DNA of 64,000 nt from Povalibacter uvarum (GTDB lineage Bacteria > Pseudomonadota > Gammaproteobacteria > Steroidobacterales > Steroidobacteraceae). Positions 7,924-17,957 of the stretch are shown piece after piece. The notes below the pieces were generated by a model. It was not told the origin of the DNA, ran no database searches, and saw nothing but the letters and a program-made list of their open reading frames with translations. The stretch lies in assembly GCF_014202975.1 (NCBI RefSeq), contig NZ_JACHHZ010000006.1, forward strand, positions 558,001 through 622,000. Direction: 5' to 3'. Position numbers and translations under genes: made by a program. Every line of letters starts with the position of its first letter. The first letter of the stretch is position 1.

Positions 7924-10900
7924 ATGATCGCCGCTTCGCTGATCTGCATGTCTCTTCTGCTCGGAGCAACGAGCGTCCTCGCCCAACAGCTGCCGCCGCG
8001 AACGCAATGGCACGCGAGCAGCTCGGCCATCGAGAATCCTGAGCTCGCCTCTTCACACGCGATCGACGGCGACCCGAAGACGCGCTGGGGCGGCGCGTTC
8101 TCCGCCGGCCACTGGTGGCAAGTCGACTTCGGCCGCCCCGCCGACATTGCCGGCGCGATCATCCGCTGGGACAGCGGCTTCACCGAGACGTATCTGATCC
8201 AGACATCGACTGATGGCCAGCAATGGCAAACCGTCCGCGACGTTCGCGATGGCAGCGGCTTTGTCGAGTACGTTTTCTTCCCGACGACGAGTGCGCGCTA
8301 CATACGTCTCGCAAGCCAGCCCCGCACCGCCGACTGGGGTGTTTCGGTCTTCGAGTTCGAACCGATTGCCGCTGGCGACGCTCCTGTGATTTCCGGTCTC
8401 GGCAGCGACCCCACCGGTGCGGCCGCATGGACGGGAAGTGGCGCTCTGCCGATGACGAACATTTCGAACGACATTGCGACGATGCAGATCCGGTTGCAAC
8501 GCCCGCTCGAGATCGCCGGCCTGCAGGTGTTCTGGGGCAGCGCACGCACGAGCGCACGCCTTGAAGCTCGCAGAAACAATGAGCCGTGGCGCGTGATCGC
8601 GGAAGACCCGGAAGCGCTCGGCGACATGTCGTATCTGGCCGCAGCCACATCGACGACAGAGAACGAGCTGCGGCTGACAGTGAGGTCTGCAACACAAGCG
8701 CCAGCGATCCGCGGATTGCGCTTGCTCAGCCCGTCGCAGGCGATGACTTCGCTGAAACGCTACGAAATCAAGGCAGCACGGGACACGCAGCGCCTGTTTC
8801 CCGAGCAACTCCATCGCCACCAGGTTTACTGGACCGCCATCGGCATTCCCGGCGGGAAGCAGAAATCCGTGCTCGACGAGTTCGGCAATCTGGAAGCGTT
8901 CAAAGGCGCGCCGATGGTCCAGGCGATCTGGCGCAGCGACGGCGGACAGGCGAGGACCGGCACACTGCTCAACCAGCCGACGCAGAGTCTGCGCGAAGGC
9001 TGGATGCCCATGCCCACCGTGCAATGGGCATCCGAATCGCTGCTGATGAAGATCGATGCGTTTGCCATCGAGCAGGCTGGCGCGCCAGTGACGCTGGTTC
9101 GCTACCGGCTGGCCAACACAAGCAGCACTCCGCTGCGAGGGCAGCTCGCACTCGTCGTTCGACCGCTGCAGGTGAACCCACCCTGGCAACACGGCGGCAT
9201 CGCTGCCATTCGCGACATCGCCGTGAATTCGTCGGACGAAGGCGCTTCCGTGCGTATCAACGGTCGCGAGTTCCTGCAATCGCTGACACCGATCACGGCA
9301 GCGGCTGCCGCTGCGTTCGGCTCACATGGCGAGACCGAAATCACGGCCGCGATCGCTTCCGGAAAACTCCCGAACACCCGCGCTGCAGGCGATCCGCAGG
9401 GACTTGCATCGGGTGCGCTGACCTATCGCGTCGACGTGCCCGCGCGATCTGTGCGCGATGTCGTACTCGCTTTTCCGCTGGGCAACGAACACGTCGACTT
9501 CAACTCCCCTTCCCTGCCCCCAGCGCCGACGCTGGATCGCTCAGCCCTCCTCGGATCGACCCGCGATGCCGGCGCAGCGTTCGATGCCCTCGCCGAGCGA
9601 GTCGCGTCGCAGTGGCAGTCCACCGTCGGCCGCATCCAGCTCTCGCTGCCCGATCGATCGCTGATCGATACCGTTCGCGCGCAGACGGCATACATGCTGA
9701 TCAACCAGACAGGCCATGCGATGCAGCCTGGTCCGCGCAACTACAATCGCTCTTTCATTCGCGACGGCGCCGCGACCGCATCGATCCTCGCGCGCATGGG
9801 CATGGGCAAAGTCGCTCGCGAGTACTTGCGGTGGTATTCGGATCACGCCGTTCATGCGAACGGGCTCGTGTCGCCGATCCTCAACGAGGACGGCTCCGTC
9901 AATCGCGGCTTCGGGTCGGATCTCGAGCACGACAGCCAGGGCCAGTTCGTGTGGCTCGTCGCGGAAATTGCCCGCGTCGATGGCGGCGTCGAAAGCGTGA
10001 AGGAGTACGAACCCAAAGTGCGCCTTGCACTCAAGTATCTTCAGGAGCTCCGCGAGCGAACGATGGTTCCCGGCTACCTTGCGGAACGCGAAGCTCCACG
10101 GCGCTTTCATGGGATCCTCGCGCCGTCCATCAGTCACGAGGGCTACTCGGTTCCAACACACAGCTATTGGGACGACTATTGGGGACTGAAGGGCTGGCAC
10201 GATGCGATCTGGCTGGCGGAAGGCTGGGGGAAGCCGGATCTCGCGAAGTGGGCGCGCGAACAGTACGAAGCGCTGCGTTCATCGATGCGCCAATCGATCC
10301 AGACAACGATGGCCTGGAAGAACATCGATTTCATTCCGGCATCGGCGGACACGGCGGACTGGGATCCGACGAGTGTCTCGATCGGTATCGATCCCGCGAA
10401 CCAGATGGACCTGATGCCGCGGGCGGCACTGAAGCATACGTTCGATCGCTATCTCGGCGAGGTCCGCAAGCGCGACGAACCGAACGCCCTGTACGCGTAC
10501 ACGCCCTACGAGATCCGCAACGTCCTGACCTATGTGCATCTCAACGAGCCCCGGCAGGCGAACGAACTGCTCACGAACTTCGTGCGCCATCGCCGGCCAG
10601 CCGCGTGGCATGTCTGGGCCGAGGTCGTGCATTCGCTCGAACGGCGCGACAGATACATGGGCGACATGCCTCACACCTGGATCGGTTCTGAGTACGTGCG
10701 TTGCATCTTCGGCATGCTCATGCGTGAAGACGGGCAGCGGCTGCGCCTCCTGCCGGGAGCGCCGCCGGCATGGCTCGCAGGCGAAGGAATTCGTATCGGT
10801 GAGCTGCCTGTAGCCTATGGCTCATTGACGATGACGGCGAGTCAGCAGGACAGGAAACTGCAGCTCACGCTCGGGTCAGGCCTCGATGAAGGCACACAGA

Positions 10901-11028
10901 CCAGTGTCTCCTGGCCGTCGCGAACGAAGCCCGTTCGGGTCAGCGTCGATGGCAAGACCGTCACGGACTACGATGACAATGGGATCGACCTGGACCGTCC
11001 GTTCAAGAAACTCATCGCTCAGTGGTGA
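7924..11028 (+). CDS. Secreted F5/8 type C domain protein with six-hairpin glycosidase-like catalytic region
   Basis: A 1034-residue exported protein: signal peptide (MIAASLICMSLLLGATSVLA) and a discoidin/F5/8C carbohydrate-binding domain at about residues 25-140 (ASSHAIDGDPKTRWGG, WQVDFGRPADIAGAIIRWD). A middle beta-rich region is followed by an (alpha/alpha)6-barrel-like domain from about residue 560 onward (MQPGPRNYNRSFIRDGA, SYWDDYWGLKGWHDAIWLAEGWG, HTWIGSEYVRCIFGML). These motifs resemble glycoside hydrolases of the six-hairpin superfamily, though the exact GH family was not assigned. The short C-terminal beta domain is typical of such enzymes. Divergent placement with a TonB receptor supports polysaccharide use. 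The chosen start is the one that yields a signal peptide. Confidence 0.82.
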   Translation: MIAASLICMSLLLGATSVLAQQLPPRTQWHASSSAIENPELASSHAIDGDPKTRWGGAFSAGHWWQVDFGRPADIAGAIIRWDSGFTETYLIQTSTDGQQWQTVRDVRDGSGFVEYVFFPTTSARYIRLASQPRTADWGVSVFEFEPIAAGDAPVISGLGSDPTGAAAWTGSGALPMTNISNDIATMQIRLQRPLEIAGLQVFWGSARTSARLEARRNNEPWRVIAEDPEALGDMSYLAAATSTTENELRLTVRSATQAPAIRGLRLLSPSQAMTSLKRYEIKAARDTQRLFPEQLHRHQVYWTAIGIPGGKQKSVLDEFGNLEAFKGAPMVQAIWRSDGGQARTGTLLNQPTQSLREGWMPMPTVQWASESLLMKIDAFAIEQAGAPVTLVRYRLANTSSTPLRGQLALVVRPLQVNPPWQHGGIAAIRDIAVNSSDEGASVRINGREFLQSLTPITAAAAAAFGSHGETEITAAIASGKLPNTRAAGDPQGLASGALTYRVDVPARSVRDVVLAFPLGNEHVDFNSPSLPPAPTLDRSALLGSTRDAGAAFDALAERVASQWQSTVGRIQLSLPDRSLIDTVRAQTAYMLINQTGHAMQPGPRNYNRSFIRDGAATASILARMGMGKVAREYLRWYSDHAVHANGLVSPILNEDGSVNRGFGSDLEHDSQGQFVWLVAEIARVDGGVESVKEYEPKVRLALKYLQELRERTMVPGYLAEREAPRRFHGILAPSISHEGYSVPTHSYWDDYWGLKGWHDAIWLAEGWGKPDLAKWAREQYEALRSSMRQSIQTTMAWKNIDFIPASADTADWDPTSVSIGIDPANQMDLMPRAALKHTFDRYLGEVRKRDEPNALYAYTPYEIRNVLTYVHLNEPRQANELLTNFVRHRRPAAWHVWAEVVHSLERRDRYMGDMPHTWIGSEYVRCIFGMLMREDGQRLRLLPGAPPAWLAGEGIRIGELPVAYGSLTMTASQQDRKLQLTLGSGLDEGTQTSVSWPSRTKPVRVSVDGKTVTDYDDNGIDLDRPFKKLIAQW

Positions 11029-11132
11029 CAGCGCCGCGTCCGTGACGAGAAGGGTCGGGGCGCGGAACTTTGCCGCTCCGTAGTCAGTTAGCTCACAACG
11101 GATCTCAGCGAGAAAGAAAACAGTCAGCAGCT

Positions 11133-14100
11133 ATGACCACGGACCCAGGGGCCTTGGCCTCCGCGCGCGCAGGGCTCTTCATCGGCACAGGGCCGATGGC
11201 CATTCACATGCGCAACCGGGATTGGGAGAGCACGCCGCTCGGCCCGCCGGAGAAATGGCCGCACAGCCTGCAATCCATGGTCCGCACGCTGCTCACATCC
11301 CGATACCAGATGTGGATGGGCTGGGGTCCTGAGCTCGCGTTCTTCTACAACGACGCCTACAGCCCGACGCTCGGCGTGAAGCATCCCTGGGCGCTGGGCC
11401 AGCCAGCCGCAACAGTGTGGAAGGAGATCTGGGGTGATGTCGGGCCGCTCGTTCGTCATGTCATGACGACGGGCGAAGCGACGTACAACGAGGGAATGCT
11501 GTTGTTCCTGGAACGCAGCGGATTCCCCGAAGAGACCTATCACACCTTCTCCTACAGTCCGCTGTTCGACGATGGCGGCAACATCGCCGGCATGTTCTGC
11601 GTCGTGGTCGAGGAGACTGAAAGAATTCTCGCGGAGCGCCGGCTGGCCACCCTGAGCAAGTTGTCGGCGAATACTGCCGGCATCGGCTCCGAAGCACAGT
11701 TCTTCGAAGCAGTGGCACGGCAGCTGGATGACAATCTGCGCGATCTGCCGTTCACTTTGACGTACGCCATCGACGAGGGCCGCGAAACCGCGCGGCTCGT
11801 CGCTGCGTCCGGAATCGATGCCAGCCATCCCATCGCCATCCCATCGCTGACACTCGCCACCAGCCCATGGTCGGTTCATGGAATGCAGGGCGGGTCCGTC
11901 CTCACCACGAACCTCGATCGCCTCTATTCATCGCTGCCGATGGGCGCCTGGAAGAAGCCTGCGACCGATGCGCTCGTCGTTCCCATCGGGCAGCGGACGG
12001 GCAACGAGCCGGCCGGGTTCTTCATCGCCGGGCTGAATCCCTATCGGCCGCTGGATGCCTCGTATCGCAACTTCATCGAGCTCACCGCCAGCCAGGTCGG
12101 CGCCGGGCTCGCCGGTGTCCGTGCGCTCGAGCAGGAACGAAAACGTGCGGAAGCGCTGGCGGAGATCGACCGCGCCAAAACGACTTTCTTCTCCAACGTC
12201 AGCCACGAGTTCCGCACGCCGCTCACGCTGATGATGGGTCCGCTCGAATCGCTGCTGGCCCAGCAGACGTCGAGCGAAGTGCATTCGCAGGCCGAGCTCG
12301 CGCATCGAAACTGCATGCGGTTGCTGCGACTCGTCAACAACCTGCTCGAGTTCTCGCGCATCGAAGCGGGTCGCGTGAGCGCCGACTATGAGCCGATCGA
12401 CCTGGGCGAATTCAGCAGCGAGATCGCATCGAGCTTCCGATCGGCCATCGAACGCGCCGGCCTGACGCTGCGGATCGAAGCAGCCCGGCTGGTGCAGCCG
12501 GTCTATGTCGACCGGGATATGTGGGAAAAGGTCCTGCTGAACCTGCTGTCGAACGCGCTCAAGTACACGCTGGAAGGCGGCATCACCCTGACGATCGGCG
12601 TATCCGTCGACGGCCGCCGCGCCGAGCTTCGCGTCGCGGACACCGGCATCGGCATTCCCGAAGCCGAGTTGCCCCGGCTCTTCGAGCGCTTTCATCGTGT
12701 CGAAGGCGCACAGGGCCGCAGCTTCGAAGGCACAGGCATCGGGCTCGCTCTCGTGCAGGAACTGCTGAAGCTGCACGGCGGCGACATCTCTGTTGCGAGC
12801 GAACCCGGTCAGGGATCGGTATTCACGGTTTCGCTTCCTTTCGGCAGCGACCATCTTCCTGCTGCTCGCATTCGTGAGTCGTCGGCTCAACCGGCGAAGG
12901 TGAAAGCCGCTCCCTTCATCGAGGAAGCACTGCGCTGGCTTCCCGCTGCGACGCGGCCCCTCGAAGCAGCAGCGAATCAGACGACGATCGGCACCGGCAA
13001 ACGGGTCTTGTTCGCGGACGACAACGCCGACATGCGCGAGTACGTCGGCCGGTTGCTCGTGAACCAGGGATATGACGTCGAAACCGCCGGGGATGGCGAG
13101 GAAGCACTCGAAGTGGCGCGCGCGGGGCGTTTCGATCTGATCGTCAGCGACGTGATGATGCCGCGACTCGACGGATTCGGCCTGCTGCGTGCGATTCGCA
13201 GCGAACAGCCGATCGCTGACACCCCGCTCATTCTCTTGTCCGCGCGAGCAGGCAACGAAGCGACGGTCGAGGGATTGAACGCCGGCGCGGACGACTACCT
13301 GATCAAGCCGTTCACGGCCAGCGAGCTGATCGCGCGCATCAACACCAATGTGCAGATGGCAAAGATTCGCCGCGAGGCCGCTCGAGCCGTGATGCTCAGC
13401 GAGCAACGATTCCTGATGAGTCAGGAGCGGCTGGGCCGAGCCCTCTCCACCGGCCGCATCGCCGTGTACGAGTGGAATCTCGACGAGGACCGGCTGAGGA
13501 TTCACGGCGCGCTCGCAGAAGCCTTCGGTGTTTCTGCAGCGGTCGCCTCGGACGGCTTGCCTTTGCAGCGCTTCGTCGACGGCATTCATCCCGACGATCG
13601 CGAGCGCGTGATGAAACAGGTGCAGCGGAATGTCGGCCAGAACGAACCGTTCGACACCGAGTATCGATTGCTCGGCGGCGGGCAGAACCGGACAGTTCTC
13701 TCCCGAGGCCGCGTAGCGACGCTTGCGGGCGGCGAACGCAGCTTCGTGGGCGTACTCATCGATCTCACCCAGGAGAAGGAGGCCGAACAGCGGCTGCGCG
13801 CCAACGAGGAGATGCTGCTCGAACAGACCCGAGCGCTCCAGATCCTCAACCGCGTCGCGACCCTGATCACTGGCGAGAAGGACATCGGCCGTGTCGTTCA
13901 GGCGATCACGGATGCCGGCGTCGAACTGATCGGCGCACAGTTCGGCGCGTTCTTCTACAACGTGCTCGACAAGGCCGGCGACTACTACATGCTGTACACG
14001 CTCTCCGGGGCGGCACCGGAAGCATTCTCGAAGTTTCCGATGCCGCGCAAGACGGCCGTGTTCGGCCCGACCTTCGACGGCACCGGAATCGTCAGATCCG

Positions 14101-15599
14101 ACGACATCACGATCGATCCGCGCTACGGCCACAACACGCCCCATCGCGGAATGCCTCCTGGCCATCTTCCCGTTCGCAGCTACCTTGCCGTACCAGTGCG
14201 ATCGGCGGGCGGCGAAGTCCTCGGGGGCCTCTTCTTCGGACACGCGAAGACGAAGCAATTCAGTCCCCGCGCCGAGGAGCTCATCATCGGCCTGGCGAGC
14301 ACCGCTGCGGTCGCCATGGACAATGCGCGACTCATCGAGGCCGTGCAGCGCGAGCTCGATCAGCGACGCAAGGCCGAAGCCGATCTGCAGACCCTGAACG
14401 CAACGCTCGAACAGCGCGTGCTCGACGAAGTCGCCGAACGCACCAAGGCCGAGGAAGCGTTGCGACAGGCTCAGAAGATGGAGGCGGTTGGCCAGCTGAC
14501 GGGCGGCGTGGCGCACGACTTCAACAATCTGTTGACCGTCATCATCGGCGGGCTGGATACGATCCGTCGGTCGAAGCCCGGCGACGACGCCAGAGTCAAG
14601 CGCGCTGCCGACATGTCTTTGCAGGGCGCGCAACGTGCTGCCCACCTTACGTCGCGTCTGCTCGCTTTCTCGCGACGGCAACCGCTCGATCCGCGCCCGC
14701 TCGACCTCAACATCATGGTGCGTGACATGACCGAGCTGCTGCATCGTTCACTCGGCGAGAACATCGAGCTCGAAGGCATTCTCGCGCCCCGCCTGTGGGT
14801 GTCGGAGGTGGATCAGAACCAGCTCGAAAGCGCGATCATCAACCTCGCCGTCAACGCGCGCGATGCGATGACGGAGGGCGGGAAGCTGACGATCGAGACG
14901 GCGAACACCACGCTCGACGAAAAATACGCGGCAACTGATGCGGAAGTGATTCCGGGCCAGTACGTCATGGTCGCGGTGAGCGACACCGGCACCGGCATGA
15001 CCCCCGACGTGCTTGCCCGCGCGTTCGAGCCTTTCTTCACGACCAAGGAAGTGGGTCGCGGCACCGGCCTCGGCCTCAGCATGGTGTACGGCTTCGTCAA
15101 GCAGTCCGGCGGACACGTCACGATCTACAGCGAAGTCGGCGAAGGAACGACCGTCAAACTCTACTTCCCCCGCTACCAGGGCGGCACGACCGCGCGCGAG
15201 GTGCCGACACCGACCCCGGTGCCGAGTGCCAGCGACGAGGAAGTCGTTCTCGTCGTCGAGGACAACGAGGAAGTTCGCAGCTACAGCGTGATGATTCTCA
15301 CCGAGCTCGGCTACGGCGTGCTCGAAGCGAGGGACGCCGAATCGGCAATCGCGATCCTGGAGAGCGCACCGCGTGTCGATCTGCTTTTCACCGACGTCGT
15401 GCTGCCCGGCAAGACGGGGCGCGTGCTCGCTGATCTCGCCCGCGAACGCTGGCCGAACCTTCCCGTGCTCTACACGACCGGCTACTCACGCAACGCCATC
15501 GTCCATCACGGCCGCCTCGATCCCGGCGTACATCTGATCACGAAGCCATTCACCTTCGAAGAGCTCGGCAAGCGCGTGCGGGATCTGCTGGACAAGTGA
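11133..15599 (+). CDS. Hybrid sensor histidine kinase with two kinase cores and two receiver domains
   Basis: A 1488-residue cytoplasmic signalling protein without clear membrane segments. Order: PAS-like input (about 20-165, WESTPLGPPEKWP), GAF (about 180-340), HisKA with His358 in SHEFRTPLT, HATPase (NLLSNALKYT, DTGIGI, GTGIGL), receiver with Asp673 in SDVMMPRLDG, PAS (about 765-890) and GAF (about 905-1080). It ends with a coiled-coil, a second HisKA with His1128 in GGVAHDFNNLLT, a second HATPase (NLAVNARDAM, GTGLGL) and a terminal receiver with Asp1421 in FTDVVLPGKTG. The two kinase cores are of different subtypes. The ATG at 11133 is used because it precedes the conserved input domain. 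It has no cognate output protein next door. Confidence 0.92.
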   Translation: MTTDPGALASARAGLFIGTGPMAIHMRNRDWESTPLGPPEKWPHSLQSMVRTLLTSRYQMWMGWGPELAFFYNDAYSPTLGVKHPWALGQPAATVWKEIWGDVGPLVRHVMTTGEATYNEGMLLFLERSGFPEETYHTFSYSPLFDDGGNIAGMFCVVVEETERILAERRLATLSKLSANTAGIGSEAQFFEAVARQLDDNLRDLPFTLTYAIDEGRETARLVAASGIDASHPIAIPSLTLATSPWSVHGMQGGSVLTTNLDRLYSSLPMGAWKKPATDALVVPIGQRTGNEPAGFFIAGLNPYRPLDASYRNFIELTASQVGAGLAGVRALEQERKRAEALAEIDRAKTTFFSNVSHEFRTPLTLMMGPLESLLAQQTSSEVHSQAELAHRNCMRLLRLVNNLLEFSRIEAGRVSADYEPIDLGEFSSEIASSFRSAIERAGLTLRIEAARLVQPVYVDRDMWEKVLLNLLSNALKYTLEGGITLTIGVSVDGRRAELRVADTGIGIPEAELPRLFERFHRVEGAQGRSFEGTGIGLALVQELLKLHGGDISVASEPGQGSVFTVSLPFGSDHLPAARIRESSAQPAKVKAAPFIEEALRWLPAATRPLEAAANQTTIGTGKRVLFADDNADMREYVGRLLVNQGYDVETAGDGEEALEVARAGRFDLIVSDVMMPRLDGFGLLRAIRSEQPIADTPLILLSARAGNEATVEGLNAGADDYLIKPFTASELIARINTNVQMAKIRREAARAVMLSEQRFLMSQERLGRALSTGRIAVYEWNLDEDRLRIHGALAEAFGVSAAVASDGLPLQRFVDGIHPDDRERVMKQVQRNVGQNEPFDTEYRLLGGGQNRTVLSRGRVATLAGGERSFVGVLIDLTQEKEAEQRLRANEEMLLEQTRALQILNRVATLITGEKDIGRVVQAITDAGVELIGAQFGAFFYNVLDKAGDYYMLYTLSGAAPEAFSKFPMPRKTAVFGPTFDGTGIVRSDDITIDPRYGHNTPHRGMPPGHLPVRSYLAVPVRSAGGEVLGGLFFGHAKTKQFSPRAEELIIGLASTAAVAMDNARLIEAVQRELDQRRKAEADLQTLNATLEQRVLDEVAERTKAEEALRQAQKMEAVGQLTGGVAHDFNNLLTVIIGGLDTIRRSKPGDDARVKRAADMSLQGAQRAAHLTSRLLAFSRRQPLDPRPLDLNIMVRDMTELLHRSLGENIELEGILAPRLWVSEVDQNQLESAIINLAVNARDAMTEGGKLTIETANTTLDEKYAATDAEVIPGQYVMVAVSDTGTGMTPDVLARAFEPFFTTKEVGRGTGLGLSMVYGFVKQSGGHVTIYSEVGEGTTVKLYFPRYQGGTTAREVPTPTPVPSASDEEVVLVVEDNEEVRSYSVMILTELGYGVLEARDAESAIAILESAPRVDLLFTDVVLPGKTGRVLADLARERWPNLPVLYTTGYSRNAIVHHGRLDPGVHLITKPFTFEELGKRVRDLLDK

Positions 15600-15824
15600 G
15601 CGCGCGAGCTTTTCGCTGACAGACATCTCCCGAGTCGGCCGCGTTTACACCAAAGGACTAGTAGCGCCGCGCGGTCGACGGCGAGCTCATCCAAAACAGC
15701 GACACAGTTCTCAGTCTGCGCATCGATTCGATGCCCTTTGGGACGATTCTGTCGCATCGGCGGGGAACGGCACCTCGCTTGCAATGGTTGTGGTCAGGGA
15801 TTCACCACGACTGCGAATGCGACC

Positions 15825-16784
15825 ATGCCGAAGATCTGTGCGATTGCGCTGACACTCATCTGCCTCGTGGCTACCGTCGCGGATACGCCGGGCGTTAGTC
15901 TTTTCGGCGGCCCCGCAATAACGACGGGCGAACCTCCGGCGGCGACCGCGCCGCTCGAAGTCGTCGAGTTGCCCAACATTCTGCTTGCCTCGGACTCGAC
16001 CATCGCGCACCCGGTCGATCGCGCGACCTGGGCACCGCTCAGCTTGAACGCTGCCGATGCATTCGAGCAGGAAGAGACGCAGACGGAAGTGCTCGGTTCC
16101 GGCTCCGTCGGTGGCGCGAACTACGATCATCCGACGCTCCTGTTCCGCATCGGCACGTCGATGCGCGCCGGGACTTCGAATACGTCAGGCGGCGGCTCGC
16201 GGCCGGGCCCGTCCGGAACATCCGGAGGCGCTGGCGGCGGCGCGCAAGAGGAACCCTCGAAGGGCGACAACAGCTCCGCCGCGCCGACCGATCCAACGAC
16301 CGGCGGTGACGAAGCAGGTTCTGGCCCGACTGTCCCTAACGACAACCCGGTGCCTTCCGGGCCTTCCGACAACACCGGACCCACGGACAGCGATTCCTCG
16401 TCTGGTTCGAACGAAACGCCACCCACTGAAGGCACTGCGCCGCCGTCGTCGGATCACCAGCCCGATGCGGGCAACCCGACGCCTGAAGGTCCCGGAGACG
16501 CTGCACCGCCCGTGACCGAAGCGCCGCCGTCGCATACGGAAACACCGCCGGGCGACAGCACGCCGCCCGATCACGGCGATCCTTCGCCGCCGGCGAATGA
16601 ACCTTCCGCGCCGGAAGAGCCGCCGCACGAGGAACCGAACGACACGCCGACTTATCCGTCGTATCCCATCGACGATGTTCCCGGCCATGGCACACCGATC
16701 CAGGTGCCGGAGCCTTCGTCACTCGGACTCCTCGGCATCGGCCTCGCGGGATTGCTCGCTCGTCGTCGCCGCCGCGCGAACTGA
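15825..16784 (+). CDS. PEP-CTERM sorting domain protein, low-complexity surface protein
   Basis: A 319-residue protein with a signal peptide (MPKICAIALTLICLVATVA). A very long low-complexity region rich in Pro, Ser, Thr, Gly, Asp and Glu covers about residues 110-285. A C-terminal PEP-CTERM signal follows: VPEPSSLGLLGIGLAGLLARRRRR, that is the PEP motif, a hydrophobic helix and an Arg cluster. Proteins of this kind are processed by exosortase and are exported, often as glycosylated exopolysaccharide-associated proteins. No exosortase lies in the window. Convergent with the GH105 gene, only one base apart. Confidence 0.85.
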   Translation: MPKICAIALTLICLVATVADTPGVSLFGGPAITTGEPPAATAPLEVVELPNILLASDSTIAHPVDRATWAPLSLNAADAFEQEETQTEVLGSGSVGGANYDHPTLLFRIGTSMRAGTSNTSGGGSRPGPSGTSGGAGGGAQEEPSKGDNSSAAPTDPTTGGDEAGSGPTVPNDNPVPSGPSDNTGPTDSDSSSGSNETPPTEGTAPPSSDHQPDAGNPTPEGPGDAAPPVTEAPPSHTETPPGDSTPPDHGDPSPPANEPSAPEEPPHEEPNDTPTYPSYPIDDVPGHGTPIQVPEPSSLGLLGIGLAGLLARRRRRAN

Positions 16785-16800
16785 TCTATTGCGATAGATC
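16783..16800. terminator. Hairpin shared by convergent stop codons
   Basis: GATCTAT-TGCG-ATAGATC is a perfect 7-bp stem with a tetraloop. It contains the TGA of the PEP-CTERM gene (plus) and the TAG of the GH105 gene (minus). Such compact palindromes between tail-to-tail genes usually act as bidirectional terminators; there is no U-tract, so the assignment is tentative. Confidence 0.4.
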
Positions 16801-17904
16801 CAGGATCGCGGCACCCGCGAGCAGGAACGCGCCCACGCCATAAAACTGCGTATCGTCCCGGGTCACGTGCTCGGGCCGGTCGCTGACCTGCTGGACGAAG
16901 CCGAGCCGGCCGTCCGCGTGCACGGCGTTCGTCAGAGCGCGCCATCCCTTTTGTACCGCGGGCTCATACATCGCGCGATCCAGCAGACCGACGTCGATTC
17001 CCCACGCCAATCCGTAGACGAAGAATCCGGTGCCGCTCGATTCGGGCGGTGCGCCCTTCGTCGCAAGCAGCGAAGGCGACCAGTAGCCATCGGTCTTCTG
17101 CAGCGTCCTCAGCTTCGCCGCCATCTCCCTGAAGAGCGTTTCGTACATCGGTCGTGACGGATCGTTCGCGGGCAACTGCGACAACACCCGAACGAGCCCC
17201 GCGAAAACCCAGCCGTTGCCTCGACTCCAGAAGAGCTTGCGACCTTCGCTGTCGCGCTGCTTGAAGAAACGGCTGTCGCGATAGAAAAGGTGTTCCTGGG
17301 GATCGTAGAGATAGTCCTTCGTCGCCTTGAACTCGGCGTGTGCGTAGTTGGCGTAGTGCGCATCACCAGTCGCGACACTCAGTCCGATCCACACCGGCGG
17401 TGCCATGAACAATGCATCGCACCAGCACCACCGATCCCAGCAGGAAGTCTCCGACTCTGCATCGAGGCCCACACGCGGCGGCGTTGCGAGGATTTCATCG
17501 AAGCGGCGACGCAACGGCGCGATCGCATCGGCCCCGGCACCGTTGGTCGCGGCCCAGAGATAGCTCATGCCGATCGCGTGATCGTCCGCATGATACTTGC
17601 GCTCACCCAACCGCCAGTTCGCCTTGCGCCCATGATCGAGCACGGCATTGCGAAAGCGCGGCGAAGAAGAACGCTGCGCCAATTCGGTCAGCCCCGCATA
17701 GAACGCGGCCTGCTGCCAGCTGCGCGGCTCGGTGGTTTCTTCGCGATAGATCTGGATCGAACTGACGGGGTCGAGATGGGCGAGCTGCCAGTCGGCCACC
17801 TTCTCCATCGTCGCGAGTACCTGTCGTGAGTCCAGCGGTTTCTCGACCGCATGCGCCGACAGCCAGGAAGCAGACACGAGGATGCCGACGGCGATGAATC
17901 GCAC
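16786..17904 (-). CDS. GH88/GH105 family unsaturated glycuronyl hydrolase
   Basis: A 372-residue exported protein (signal peptide MRFIAVGILVSASWLSAHA) with an (alpha/alpha)6-barrel typical of YteR/GH105 unsaturated rhamnogalacturonyl hydrolases. These enzymes remove the 4,5-unsaturated uronic acid left at oligosaccharide ends by polysaccharide lyases. Supporting motifs: HADDHAIGMSYLW, CWCDALFMAPPVW, FWSRGNGWVFAGL and ESSGTGFFVYGLAWG. The last two are characteristic of the family. The exact substrate cannot be read from sequence. With the glycosidase at 7924 it suggests plant or algal polysaccharide degradation. Confidence 0.88.
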   Translation of the reverse strand: MRFIAVGILVSASWLSAHAVEKPLDSRQVLATMEKVADWQLAHLDPVSSIQIYREETTEPRSWQQAAFYAGLTELAQRSSSPRFRNAVLDHGRKANWRLGERKYHADDHAIGMSYLWAATNGAGADAIAPLRRRFDEILATPPRVGLDAESETSCWDRWCWCDALFMAPPVWIGLSVATGDAHYANYAHAEFKATKDYLYDPQEHLFYRDSRFFKQRDSEGRKLFWSRGNGWVFAGLVRVLSQLPANDPSRPMYETLFREMAAKLRTLQKTDGYWSPSLLATKGAPPESSGTGFFVYGLAWGIDVGLLDRAMYEPAVQKGWRALTNAVHADGRLGFVQQVSDRPEHVTRDDTQFYGVGAFLLAGAAILDLSQ

Positions 17905-17957
17905 GCGAAAAACTCCGGAAGGCAGATGTCGATCCGAGAATACCGCAGACGTCAGAG

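Noticed and set aside
8586..10691. 701-codon out-of-frame ORF inside the F5/8C glycosidase
   Set aside because: Very Arg-rich shadow frame; the true frame contains the discoidin and glycosidase motifs.
11928..14744. Very long (938 codons) antisense ORF inside the hybrid kinase gene
   Set aside because: It is a GC-bias shadow of the kinase frame; composition is Arg/Ala/Glu-rich and no domain is seen.
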